From JAOUJD01 sp963726405 (GTDB lineage Bacteria; Pseudomonadota; Gammaproteobacteria; Burkholderiales; Burkholderiaceae_F), in NCBI GenBank assembly GCA_963726405.1, contig CAVSCF010000001.1, positions 1 through 64,000 of the forward strand: DNA of 64,000 nucleotides, written 5' to 3'. Position 1 is the first letter of the stretch. Each line of letters opens with the position of its first letter. Position numbers and translations under genes: made by a program. A model generated the notes under the pieces. That model was given only the letters and a program-made list of their open reading frames with translations. It did no database searches and was not told the origin of the DNA. Positions 48,425 through 57,162 of this stretch are shown here, piece after piece.

Positions 48425-49830
48425 TAGCGGGCCGCGGTCCTTTCCTCCCGACCTCGACTCAGTCGTACGTTCCGCGAGGCGCTCATGGGCTGCGCCACGA
48501 GCGACGGCGGCGACGCCGTCCCGAAGCGGCTGGGCGCGCTCTCGCCCACCGATTCCCTGAAGAGCCGAGCGATACGCCGGTCGAAGTCCGGCGGGAAGGT
48601 CCAGAAGCGGGCGCCCTCCTCGCCGATCCGTTCTTCCAGACCCCGGCGCGCGGGCGCTGCATCGAAGAGCAGGAGTGCGAGCACGTCGCTGCTCACCCAC
48701 GCGTGCTCGAACCAGAACGCATGCGAGCGGCGCGGCAAGCCCGGTATTGCGGCCGGGTCCACGTCCAGCAGGTCGAACCCGAGCCGCTGCGATGCCTCGA
48801 TCATGAAGGACCGTTGCCCGGCATCCAGTTCGTCCTTGTCCGGGCGGCCGGCGCGCGATGCGCGATTCACGAGCTGCGAAACCCGCAGTGCCTTGTCCCC
48901 CTGGTTGACGGCCGCCGTGACGCGCCCGACGACGTCGACGTACTCGCGCAGCTGATCGACGAACAGCCGCGTATCCAGGTCCGGCGCCGCGAAATAGACG
49001 TTCGCGAGTCGCAGGCGTTTGCGCACGTCGGCGCGCGTTTCGGCACCCCGCGACGCGGCCAGCATGACCAGCGCCGGGCTTGCGATCTGCGCGCCCGCGC
49101 TGTACGAAAGCACGCTGACCGACGAGGCGCGCGTGTTGGCGGCGATGGCCTCCAGCAACTTCGCAAAGGGCTCGATCGAGCTCGCCGCATTGCCCACGTC
49201 CGTCAGGTAGCGCAGGATGGATCCGGCCGAGGGCCACATGAATGACACCACCACGACGCGGCGGGTGGCGAAGTGCTGGAATTGCGCCGCTTGCGCCACC
49301 GCCCGCGGCACCGGGGTGTTCGCGCCGTGCACGTAGACGACGACTTCACGGCCGGGACTCAGGGCCAGTGCGCGGTCGATCATCGCGAAGAACTGATGGG
49401 CAGAGGCGCCCGCCTCGGATGAGCCGAGCGGAGGCAGCACCCCCTTGGGTTCGAGCCAGTCGAGCCGCACGATCGGCCGCTGCTCGATGTCGTCGCTGGT
49501 GGAAAGGCTGTGCAGCGTGTCCCAGTCGAACGCGTCGTCGCCGATCCGCACGTGCGCGATGCCGACGCGAAGCTGGGCGCCCGGCAGCGCGGTGAAAAGC
49601 GGTTCCGGCGTGTCGATCAACGCCAGGCGATTGGTCGCGTAAAGCACCGGAACGTCGGTCCGCGCCAGTTTCGCTTCCGTTCCGCCGAACGGGTCGACTT
49701 CGCCGCCGCTGAACGCGACGGGCGTCGGCATCAGGCGGACGGGCGTCTGGCATCCAGCCACGAGGAAGGATGCCGCGAGGGCGGCGGCCACGACGTGCCG
49801 CCCACCGGACCGGCGCGTCACGTCAACCAC
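48256..49830 (-). CDS. DUF900-type alpha/beta hydrolase lipoprotein
   Basis: This protein of about 524 residues has a lipoprotein signal (AAALAASFLVAGC) and an alpha/beta-hydrolase domain: VVVYVHGANTPVPRAVAQAA, then nucleophile Ser in VSVLSYSAGAQIASPALVML. A PVLYATNR start-of-domain motif is typical of DUF900. GTG 49830 or 49821 is the likely start; TTG 49839 is also possible. Homology-like sequence ends around WTFPPDFDRRIARLFRESVG; the last 60 or so residues are Arg/Ser-rich and are read through the opposite strand of the ceramidase-like gene to a stop at 48256. The natural stop may have been lost. Substrate unknown. Confidence 0.77.
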   Translation of the reverse strand: MVDVTRRSGGRHVVAAALAASFLVAGCQTPVRLMPTPVAFSGGEVDPFGGTEAKLARTDVPVLYATNRLALIDTPEPLFTALPGAQLRVGIAHVRIGDDAFDWDTLHSLSTSDDIEQRPIVRLDWLEPKGVLPPLGSSEAGASAHQFFAMIDRALALSPGREVVVYVHGANTPVPRAVAQAAQFQHFATRRVVVVSFMWPSAGSILRYLTDVGNAASSIEPFAKLLEAIAANTRASSVSVLSYSAGAQIASPALVMLAASRGAETRADVRKRLRLANVYFAAPDLDTRLFVDQLREYVDVVGRVTAAVNQGDKALRVSQLVNRASRAGRPDKDELDAGQRSFMIEASQRLGFDLLDVDPAAIPGLPRRSHAFWFEHAWVSSDVLALLLFDAAPARRGLEERIGEEGARFWTFPPDFDRRIARLFRESVGESAPSRFGTASPPSLVAQPMSASRNVRLSRGREERTAARYQAGARSARGRRRSNVMQTMTPLTAANRCFSVCPLMSPAVHSQISASKVSVTFAAR

Positions 49831-49876
49831 GCGGCGCAACCCCTTGGCGAACAGCGCGCCAGGGAAGGTCGCCCGG

Positions 49877-52741
49877 TCAGCTGCACTGCCCCGTATGACC
49901 GCACGCGGTGCAGAACTCGCAGCCGTCGCGCTTGATCATCGCCGCCGCGCCGCAGCTCGGGCAGACCTTGCCCTTGACCGGCGCGGTTTCGTGCGCGATG
50001 ACTTTCACCGCGTCGGGCAGCGCGAGGATGCCCGCCGACTGGATCGCGCGGCCCTCGTCGTCGAGGATGCCGAGCACCTTGTAACGGTGCAGCAGCAGCG
50101 TGGCGATGTAGGCCACGGTGCTCGGGTACAGCGACGAGCGGTCGTCGCCCGGCACCGGCGCCCAGAACTCGCCGTTCTGCTCGCCGAAGTTCAGCAGCTT
50201 GCGCAGCTTCAGGCCGATCCAGTTGGCGTCGACGACCCGCATGTCGAGCGAGATCAGCTTGCACAGCCCGTCGAGCACCTTCGGATACTCGCCCGCGAGC
50301 CAGATCGAGTACGGCCGGCGGCTGCCATCGGGCAGGTGCAGCTCCTTCACGCCCAGCACGAAATCGTCGCCGGTGTTCGCGTTGGACACGTCCACCGTCC
50401 AGCTCATCGTGCCGAGCGGGCCGGCTTTCGGCTCCTTCTTGGAGAACAGCGCGTTCAGCACGGGCGTCTGCTGCTGGTCGATGTCCCGGTACGCGCCGAT
50501 CTGCTCGCAGCGCCAGTTGACGATGTTGGCGAACGCCGCCACCACGCCGTTCTGGTACACGCGCTCGCCCGACGGCGGCATCTTGAGCTGGAAGCCCTGT
50601 TCGTCGCGCGCCTTCGACAGCGATTCGAGCTTCATCTTCAGCCACGCGCGGTCCTCGCTGCGCATGTCCATCGACAGCGCCTTGGCGATCGCGCCGAGGC
50701 CGCGCGGCTGCTCGGCGCCGTTGACCCACACTTCGAACGGCATCGGGCCGTGGCCGTTGTTGTCCACCTGGCCGATGAAGATCGCGAAGCTTTCCTTGCG
50801 CTCCGGAATCTCGACCATGTAGGTCCACGCCATGTTGCCTTCGGCGAGGTCGGGCCGGCCGGGCCACTTCAGGCTCGCCAGCGCGGGTTGCGGCGTGGAC
50901 GCGAGCCGGACACGACGGTCCGGGTCGTCCTTGAGGTCCTGCGGCGCGGCGTTGTGCGACTGCGCGGTTTCCTTGTGGACCTCCAGCACCGAGCCGATGA
51001 CGTTGTTCGGCCGATAGGTGGTGATGCCCTTCAGGCCGGCGTGCCACGCCTCGAGGTAGAGGTTCTTGAAGTCCTCGAAGGGATAGTCCTCCGGGACGTT
51101 CACGGTCTTGCTGATGGCGGCGTCGACGTACGGCTGCACGGCGGCGATCATCTGCATGTGGTCGCGTGCCGACATCTCGAGCGCGCTGACGAACGACGCC
51201 GGCAGCTGGCTCTCGTCACCACCCATGCGCTTGTAGAGCCGGTAGGCGTAATCCTCGACGGCGTATTCCTGCTTCGTGCCATCCGGCATGCGCTTCTTGC
51301 GCACATAGGTCCACGAGAACGTCGGCTCGATGCCGCCGGATGCGTTGGCGGCGAACGCCAGCGAGATGGTGCCGGTCGGCGCGATCGACAGCAGATGCGA
51401 GTTGCGGATTCCGTGCACCCGGATCTCGTCCTTCAGCTTGTCGGTCAGGCGCGAGGCGCAGTGCGGCTCGGCCAGGAACTTCTCCGCGTCGAAGAGCGGA
51501 AACGCCCCTTTCTCCTTCGCGTTCTCGACCGAGGCTTCATAGGCCGCGTCGCGCATCGTGCGCGAGATGTCCGACGCCATGCGGCGTGCCGGTTCGCTGT
51601 CGTAGCGCAGGTTGAGCATCGTGAGCGTGTTGCCCAGGCCGGTGAAACCGAGTCCGATGCGCCGCTTGTTGGCGGCCTCCTGCTCCTGCTCGGGCAGCGG
51701 CCACAGCGTGGCGTCGAGCACATTGTCGAGAGCGCGGATCGACACGCGCGTCACCGCACGGAACTTGTCCCAGTCGAAGCTCGCCGTGTCGGTGAACGGA
51801 TCGTTGACGAATCGCGTCAGGTTGATCGAGCCGAGGCAGCAGCAGCCGTAGGGCGGCAGCGGCTGTTCGCCGCAGGGATTGGTCGCGGCGATGGTCTCGC
51901 AGTACGACAGGTTGTTGTCGCCGTTGACGCGGTCGACGAAGATCACGCCGGGCTCGGCGTGGCTGTACGTCGACGTCATGACCTGGTTGAACAGATCGCG
52001 GGCCTTGGCCGCGCGATAGACCCAGGTGCCGTCGGCGCGCTGGTGGGCGTTCGACTTGTCGAAGGGTTCCGCGGCGTGCCAGAGCTCGATGTCGCCGTCC
52101 TGTTCGACCGCCTTCATGAAGGCGTCGGTCACGGCCACCGACATGTTGAAGTTGGTGAGCGAGCCGTCGCGCTTGGCGTTGATGAATTCCTCGATGTCCG
52201 GATGGTCGCAGCGCATCATTCCCATCTGCGCGCCGCGCCGGCTGCCGGCCGACTCGAGCGTCTCGCAGCTCTTGTCGAACACGCGCATGTAGGAAAGCGG
52301 GCCGCTCGCGCGCGAATGCGTGCCGTGGACCAGGGCGCCGCGCGGACGGATCGGCGAGAAGTCGTAACCGACTCCGCCTCCGCGCCGCATCGTCTCGGCC
52401 GCCTGCTGCAGGGCGAGGTAGATCGAGGGAACATTGCCGCGCACACCGCTGATCGCGTCGCCGACCGGCTGCACGAAGCAGTTGATCAGCGTCGCCGCGA
52501 TTCCGGTTCCGGCCGCCGAATTGACGCGGCCGCCCGGGATGAACCCGTCGACCATCGCGTCGTAGAAGCGCTTTTCCCAGAGGTCCCGCGCTTCGGGCTT
52601 TTCGACGTGGGCAAGGCCCCGCGCCACCCGGCGCCGCACCTCGTCGACCGTCTTCTCGTCGCCTTTCGCGTACTTCTCGAGCAGGACGTCGATGGAGATG
52701 GGCTGTTCGTCGAGGAGGAGCTGGGCCTTGTCTAGTTTCAT
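49877..52741 (-). CDS. nrdJ: adenosylcobalamin-dependent (class II) ribonucleotide reductase
   Basis: This 954-residue enzyme reduces ribonucleotides to deoxyribonucleotides using vitamin B12 instead of a tyrosyl radical, so it works with or without oxygen. It has GGRVNSAAGTGIAATLINCF, the finger loop TNPCGEQPLPPYGCCCLGSI with the catalytic Cys and Glu, and PTGTISLAFAANASGGIEP. The C-terminus bears a zinc-ribbon-like CPSCGAAAMIKRDGCEFCTA then CGHTGQCS, including a redox cysteine tail. It stands alone, divergent from cysB. No cobalamin riboswitch was seen upstream. A fit with the low-oxygen genes is plausible. Confidence 0.96.
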   Translation of the reverse strand: MKLDKAQLLLDEQPISIDVLLEKYAKGDEKTVDEVRRRVARGLAHVEKPEARDLWEKRFYDAMVDGFIPGGRVNSAAGTGIAATLINCFVQPVGDAISGVRGNVPSIYLALQQAAETMRRGGGVGYDFSPIRPRGALVHGTHSRASGPLSYMRVFDKSCETLESAGSRRGAQMGMMRCDHPDIEEFINAKRDGSLTNFNMSVAVTDAFMKAVEQDGDIELWHAAEPFDKSNAHQRADGTWVYRAAKARDLFNQVMTSTYSHAEPGVIFVDRVNGDNNLSYCETIAATNPCGEQPLPPYGCCCLGSINLTRFVNDPFTDTASFDWDKFRAVTRVSIRALDNVLDATLWPLPEQEQEAANKRRIGLGFTGLGNTLTMLNLRYDSEPARRMASDISRTMRDAAYEASVENAKEKGAFPLFDAEKFLAEPHCASRLTDKLKDEIRVHGIRNSHLLSIAPTGTISLAFAANASGGIEPTFSWTYVRKKRMPDGTKQEYAVEDYAYRLYKRMGGDESQLPASFVSALEMSARDHMQMIAAVQPYVDAAISKTVNVPEDYPFEDFKNLYLEAWHAGLKGITTYRPNNVIGSVLEVHKETAQSHNAAPQDLKDDPDRRVRLASTPQPALASLKWPGRPDLAEGNMAWTYMVEIPERKESFAIFIGQVDNNGHGPMPFEVWVNGAEQPRGLGAIAKALSMDMRSEDRAWLKMKLESLSKARDEQGFQLKMPPSGERVYQNGVVAAFANIVNWRCEQIGAYRDIDQQQTPVLNALFSKKEPKAGPLGTMSWTVDVSNANTGDDFVLGVKELHLPDGSRRPYSIWLAGEYPKVLDGLCKLISLDMRVVDANWIGLKLRKLLNFGEQNGEFWAPVPGDDRSSLYPSTVAYIATLLLHRYKVLGILDDEGRAIQSAGILALPDAVKVIAHETAPVKGKVCPSCGAAAMIKRDGCEFCTACGHTGQCS

Positions 52742-52764
52742 GTTGTGTTTTTGTCCCCGGAAGT

Positions 52765-52788
52765 TCGCTGCGCGGCGCCGCGCAGCGA
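52765..52788 (-). promoter_or_regulatory. 24-bp perfect palindrome in the nrdJ leader
   Basis: The perfect palindrome has the half TCGCTGCGCGGC. It lies between the predicted -10 (52806-52811) and the nrdJ start, about 10-35 bases into the transcript. It could be an operator or an mRNA hairpin. It does not resemble the NrdR box (ACA-x-A-T-A-T-A). Confidence 0.5.
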
Positions 52789-52805
52789 CGCCAAGTGTTG
52801 AACCG

Positions 52806-52811
52806 ATTATA
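52806..52811 (-). promoter_or_regulatory. -10 element for nrdJ
   Basis: The minus strand reads TATAAT (complement of ATTATA). A good -35 is not evident at 16-18 bases. Predicted start is near 52799, giving a leader of about 58 bases. Confidence 0.45.
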
Positions 52812-52937
52812 GGCAGCGTCGCAGGCTGTTTTGGAGCTCAATCGTTCCGGCGCAACCAAGCCGGGTTTGCGCTAACTCATAGGAGGTGGACGTATAAGAT
52901 TTGCGTCCTTACATCAGGCTGACGCGCGGACAACACG

Positions 52938-53867
52938 ATGAACCTGCAGCAGTTTCGTTTTCTTCGCGAGGCGGCCCGGCACAAGTTCAGCCTGACCGAG
53001 GCGGCGCGTGCGCTCCATACCTCCCAGCCAGGCATTTCCAAGGCCATCATCGACCTCGAGGAGGAACTGGGCGTTCCGATCCTCGCCCGCCACGGCAAGC
53101 GGGTGAAAGGGTTGACCGCGCCCGGCCAGCAGGTGCTCGAGGCGGCCGAGCGCATCATGCAGGACGTCGACAACCTGAAGAAACTGGCGCGCGACTATGC
53201 CGGGAGCCCGGAAGGGACGCTGCGCGTGGCCACGACGCACACGCAGGCCCGATACGTGCTTCCCACAGTGGTCCAGGCCTTTGCACAGAAGTTTCCGCAG
53301 GTGAGGCTCAAGCTGCTGCAGGCGAACCCGCCCCAGATCGCATCCATGCTGATCCACGGCCAGGCCGACCTCGGCGTGGCGACCGAATCGTTGACCGACG
53401 TCCCGGGGCTGCTGTCCATCCCGGTGTACGACTGGCAGCACGTGGCGATCGTCAAGCCGGACCACCCGCTCGCGAAGTTCGTCACCACGCCGGGCAAGCT
53501 GACGCTGAAAGACCTGGCTCGGCATCCGCTGATCACCTATGAGCACCAATTCGCGGGACGCGCGAAGATCGACGAGGCGTTCGGGAAGGTGCAGATCGAG
53601 CCGTCGATCGTGCTCGAGGCGATCGACGCCGACGTCATCAAGACCTACGTGCAGATCGGCATGGGCGTTGGCATCGTCGCCGGGGTCGCGGCCGACGCGC
53701 AGCGCGACGGCCTGGTGGTGCTGCCTTGCGGGCACCTGTTCGGCCGCAACGTGACGCGGCTGGCGGTCAAGGAAGGCACGTACCTGCGCGGCTTCGTCTA
53801 TTCGTTCATCGAGACGCTGGTCCCGGGGTGGGACAAGCGTCGCGTCGAGGACGCGTTCCGCGGGTAG
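52938..53867 (+). CDS. cysB: CysB-type LysR transcription regulator
   Basis: This 309-residue LysR regulator has a winged helix MNLQQFRFLREAARHKFSLT and AARALHTSQPGISKAIIDLE, and an effector domain where TTHTQARYVLPTVV and GVATESLTDVPGLLSIPVYD mark the CysB/Cbl branch (the T-T-H-T-Q-A-R-Y motif binds sulfate or O-acetylserine). It controls sulfur assimilation genes, none of which lie in this window. The start ATG 52938 is standard. The -10-like TATAAG lies 40 bases upstream. Confidence 0.93.
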   Translation: MNLQQFRFLREAARHKFSLTEAARALHTSQPGISKAIIDLEEELGVPILARHGKRVKGLTAPGQQVLEAAERIMQDVDNLKKLARDYAGSPEGTLRVATTHTQARYVLPTVVQAFAQKFPQVRLKLLQANPPQIASMLIHGQADLGVATESLTDVPGLLSIPVYDWQHVAIVKPDHPLAKFVTTPGKLTLKDLARHPLITYEHQFAGRAKIDEAFGKVQIEPSIVLEAIDADVIKTYVQIGMGVGIVAGVAADAQRDGLVVLPCGHLFGRNVTRLAVKEGTYLRGFVYSFIETLVPGWDKRRVEDAFRG

Positions 53868-53954
53868 CGCTGAACGGCGAAGCGGTTCCATCGCAGCCCG
53901 GCCGTCATCGAGAGACGGTCGTTGCCTTGCCGACGCCGAGCGGTCGTCTCCTGC

Positions 53955-54515
53955 GCCAGAACAGGCTGTGGCGTACCTCGACTCCGCGCCCGTCGCGGCG
54001 GGCGTCATTCAGCACACGGAGCTTCGTGCGGGCCAGCAGATGTCTGGATGGCGTCGGTGCCGCGCCGGCCGCGGTGGCTTGCGTTCAGGTCCTCCGGGCC
54101 CGCCGCCCTTGCGCCACTGGTACGCCCGCCGCCTGACGGTCGCTGCGCGAGGCACGCCACAGCCTGCTCAGGCGCCGCGCGCTGCGGTCAGGCTGACAAG
54201 CGCACCGATCGCATTCCGGTGCGCAACGCGATGCACAGGCTGGCGCTGTTGATGCCTGCACGCCGAAAGATGTCTCCACAGCGCTCGGCGCGGCGACCGT
54301 GGTGCGGGGAGCCTCGCGGAGCGCGGCGCGATGCGGCGGGCGTAGCAGTCCGGTGGCTGCGGCGGGCCGACACAGCGTCGGACGGAAGGCACGACCGGCG
54401 AAATCGGAAGAGGCTGACGACGAAAGCTGCCAGGCCTGCAGGGAGCGTCCTCGGACCAGACTGATCGCTCGCCGCGCGCTGCGCGGAGTCGAGGTCCCGC
54501 AGCGCGGTCGGCGTG
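53955..54515 (+). repeat. dispersed ~560-bp repeat, copy 2 (inverted relative to copy 1)
   Basis: This copy is closely similar along its length to the reverse complement of 24081-24642. Ends are inverted repeats: ACCTCGACTCCGCGC (53975-53989) and GCGGAGTCGAGGT (54481-54493). It fills most of the 762-base gap between cysB and the glyoxalase-fold gene. Long frames inside it are shared in sequence between copies but have no recognisable protein similarity and are Arg/Ala-rich, so it is called non-coding. Flanks 53868-53954 and 54516-54629 show nothing else. Confidence 0.8.
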
Positions 54516-54629
54516 CAGGAAGCTCGATTGCACACGAGAACCTGGGCACAACTCCCAGCTAGCTACACTCGAAAGTCGTCCACGGAGTGCGGCCCCATGC
54601 CGCACGAGGCCAAACACCGCGAGGCCCCC

Positions 54630-55250
54630 ATGAGCACCGTTCCCGGCACCATCCCGATTCACGGCCTGCACCATTACGCGTACCGCTGCAAGGATGCGGA
54701 AGAGACGCGGCACTTCTACGAGGACATCCTCGGGTTGCCGCTGTTCCACATCATCCAGAGCGACTACGTGCCGTCGACCGGGGAGTACTGCCCGTACACG
54801 CACATCTTCTTCCGCATGACCGACGGCTCGTGCATCGCCTTCTTCGACCTCGGCGATGACGTCGCCTGCCAGGCGTCGCCGAACACGCCGGACTGGGTGA
54901 ACCACATCGCGTTCCGGGTCGACAGCGTGGCGCACCTCGAACAGGTGAAGGCGCGGCTCGAGGCGCACGGCATCGATGTCGTCGGCGTCACCGATCACCA
55001 CATCTTCAAGTCGATCTACTTCTTCGACCCGAACGGCGTCCGGCTCGAACTCTCCGCGCAGCTCGCTTCCGAAATGCAGATGCAGGAAGAAAGCAGGCAG
55101 GCGCACGCGCGGCTCGAGGAGTGGACCCGCCGCAAGAACGAGTGGCGGCGCGAGCGCGCGGCCGGTGGCGGCCCGGCGATCCTCAAGCCCCAGCAGAACG
55201 ACCGCCCGGAAGTCGCCGAGCGCGCCGCCCGCGGCAACGCCGCTCGCTGA
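54630..55250 (+). CDS. VOC (glyoxalase/bleomycin resistance-fold) family protein
   Basis: This 206-residue protein has two beta-alpha-beta-beta-beta modules: IHGLHHYAYRCKDAEETRHF (metal His), DWVNHIAFRVDSVAHLEQVK (second His) and GVRLELSAQLA (Glu ligand). This pattern of vicinal-oxygen-chelate dioxygenases and lyases suggests an Fe or Mn enzyme on a small molecule; substrate unknown. The last 50 residues are a charged helix unlike the fold. ATG 54630 was chosen; ATG 54597 would add 11 residues. It is one base before the next gene, so an operon with the two dehydrogenases is likely. Confidence 0.83.
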   Translation: MSTVPGTIPIHGLHHYAYRCKDAEETRHFYEDILGLPLFHIIQSDYVPSTGEYCPYTHIFFRMTDGSCIAFFDLGDDVACQASPNTPDWVNHIAFRVDSVAHLEQVKARLEAHGIDVVGVTDHHIFKSIYFFDPNGVRLELSAQLASEMQMQEESRQAHARLEEWTRRKNEWRRERAAGGGPAILKPQQNDRPEVAERAARGNAAR

Positions 55251-55251
55251 G

Positions 55252-56232
55252 ATGCGCATCGCCATCGTCGGCGCCGGCTCCATCGGTGCCGTCCTCGGAG
55301 CGAAGCTGGCCGCCTCCGGGCATGAAGTCGTGCTCGTCGCCCGCGGGGCGCACCTCGCCGCGCTGCGCGAACACGGCCTGACACTCGTCGACCGCGTCGG
55401 CAGCGCATCGGGCACGTTTCGCCTGCCGGCGAGCGACGAGCCCGCGGACTTCGGGCCGCAGGACCTCGTCATCATCGGTCTCAAGGCGCACGCGATTCCG
55501 GCCATGCTTCCGCGCATGGCCCCGCTGGTCGACCGTGCCACCGTCGTGGTGCCCGCGATCAACGGCCTGCCGTGGTGGTACTTCCAGGGCGTGGGGGGCG
55601 AACTCGACGGACTGTCGCTGCGGGCGCTCGATCCCGACGACACGATGGCAGGCGCACTCGACGCGTCGCACATCGTCGGCTGCGTCGTGCATGTCGCGGC
55701 CGAGGTGAGCGCACCGGGCGAGGTCCATCACACGGGCGGCAGGCGGCTGATCCTCGGCGAACTCGACAACACGTCGAGCGCCAGGCTGCACCGCGTGTGC
55801 GACGCGCTCGACGCGGCGGGCTTCGAAACCGTGCGATCGACGCACATCCGCCTCGACGTCTGGACCAAGCTGATCGGCAACCTGTCGTTCAACCCGATCG
55901 CGGCGCTGACCGGTTACCTCATGAACGAGATCGTTGCCGACGAGCGCGTGCTCGACGTGATCCGCCCGATGATGGTCGAAGCGATGCGGGTCGCCGAGCA
56001 CGTCGGCATCCGCGTGCCGATGACGCCCGATCAACGCATCGATCTGGCGCGGCAACTCGGCGCGGTGAAGATCTCGATGCTGCAGGATCTGGAGCAGCGC
56101 CGCCGGCTGGAACTCGACGCGATCGTTGGCAGCGTGATCGAACTGGCCGAGCGCGCGGGAATCGACGTGCCGACGGTGCGCCATGTGCACGCCCTGGCGC
56201 ACGCACGCGCCAGGGCACTCGGGATCGGGTGA
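55252..56232 (+). CDS. ketopantoate reductase-family oxidoreductase
   Basis: This 326-residue NADP-dependent enzyme starts MRIAIVGAGSIGAVLGAKLA (Rossmann G-x-G-x-x-G) and has LVIIGLKAHAIPAML and the family catalytic region LDVWTKLIGNLSFNPIAALT (Lys and Asn). It is a member of the ApbA/PanE superfamily. The neighbours (VOC protein, HIBADH-like enzyme) suggest a catabolic route rather than pantothenate synthesis. It starts one base after the VOC stop. Confidence 0.85.
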   Translation: MRIAIVGAGSIGAVLGAKLAASGHEVVLVARGAHLAALREHGLTLVDRVGSASGTFRLPASDEPADFGPQDLVIIGLKAHAIPAMLPRMAPLVDRATVVVPAINGLPWWYFQGVGGELDGLSLRALDPDDTMAGALDASHIVGCVVHVAAEVSAPGEVHHTGGRRLILGELDNTSSARLHRVCDALDAAGFETVRSTHIRLDVWTKLIGNLSFNPIAALTGYLMNEIVADERVLDVIRPMMVEAMRVAEHVGIRVPMTPDQRIDLARQLGAVKISMLQDLEQRRRLELDAIVGSVIELAERAGIDVPTVRHVHALAHARARALGIG

Positions 56233-56261
56233 AGACAAAGGCAGGGAAGGGGAGACGAAAC

Positions 56262-57149
56262 ATGAGCGGCCAGACGATCGGATTCATCGGGCTGGGCAAC
56301 ATGGGGCGGCCGATGGCCGAGCACCTCATCGCGGGCGGCCATGCGCTGCGGGTCCATGCGCGGCGCACCGAGGCGATGCAGCCGCTGGCGGCGCTCGGCG
56401 CCACGGCGTGCGCGAGCCCGGCCGATGCAGCGCGCGGCGCCGCGATCGTGATCACGAACGTCACGTCGACGGCGGACGTCGAGCAGGTGCTGTTCGGCCC
56501 CGACGGAGTCATGCAGACGGCGGCCGCCGGCACGGTCGTCATCGATCACGGCACGATTTCGGCGGTGGCCACGCGCGACTTCGCCCAGCGTCTGGCCGGG
56601 CGCGGCATCGAGATGCTCGACTGTCCGGTCTCCGGCGGCGTCAAGGGCGCCCAGGCGGCGACACTCACGATGATGGTCGGCGGCAAGGCCGACGTGCTGG
56701 AGCGCGTGCGACCTGTGCTGCAGCTGCTCGCCAAAACGATCACCCTGTGCGGCGGGCACGGCGCCGGCCAGGTCGTGAAGGCGTGCAACCAGATCGTGCA
56801 GGTGGTGAATATCCAGGGCATCGCCGAGGCCATGCTGTTCGCGCGCGCCAACGGGGTTGAGCCGCAGACCATGCTCGCGGCGATCGCGTCGGGATTCGCG
56901 GGCAGCCGGATGCTCGATCTCATGGGGCCGAAGATGGCGAGCCGGGACTTCGCCGCCGGCATCGAGGCACGCCTGCATCACAAGGACTACGGGCTGATCG
57001 TGGAAATGGCGCGCGAGGAACATCTTGGAATGCCGGCCGTCGCGCTCGTCGCGCAGCAGCTCAATGCGCTGATGAGCCATGGATGGGGCACGCTGGATAC
57101 CAGCGCGCTGCTCAAGGTGCTGGAAGCGGCGAACGGGCGCGGCGACTGA
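56262..57149 (+). CDS. 3-hydroxyisobutyrate dehydrogenase/tartronate semialdehyde reductase-family protein
   Basis: This 295-residue beta-hydroxyacid dehydrogenase has IGFIGLGNMGRPMAEHLIAG (NAD-binding start), DCPVSGGVKGAQAATLTMMV (substrate S-G-G) and VVKACNQIVQVVNIQGIAEA with the catalytic Lys in the family K-x-x-N-N position. The C-terminal helical domain has HHKDYGLIVEMAREEH. It begins at ATG 56262 with GGGGAG upstream, 29 bases after the previous gene, and probably forms an operon with it. It may reduce tartronate semialdehyde or oxidise 3-hydroxyisobutyrate; the context does not decide. Confidence 0.87.
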   Translation: MSGQTIGFIGLGNMGRPMAEHLIAGGHALRVHARRTEAMQPLAALGATACASPADAARGAAIVITNVTSTADVEQVLFGPDGVMQTAAAGTVVIDHGTISAVATRDFAQRLAGRGIEMLDCPVSGGVKGAQAATLTMMVGGKADVLERVRPVLQLLAKTITLCGGHGAGQVVKACNQIVQVVNIQGIAEAMLFARANGVEPQTMLAAIASGFAGSRMLDLMGPKMASRDFAAGIEARLHHKDYGLIVEMAREEHLGMPAVALVAQQLNALMSHGWGTLDTSALLKVLEAANGRGD

Positions 57150-57162
57150 GCGCCGCGCCGTT

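Noticed and set aside
52742..52937. Cobalamin riboswitch upstream of the B12-dependent ribonucleotide reductase
   Set aside because: The 196-base leader has no B12-box-like segment and is too short for the full fold; only a palindrome and a -10 were seen.
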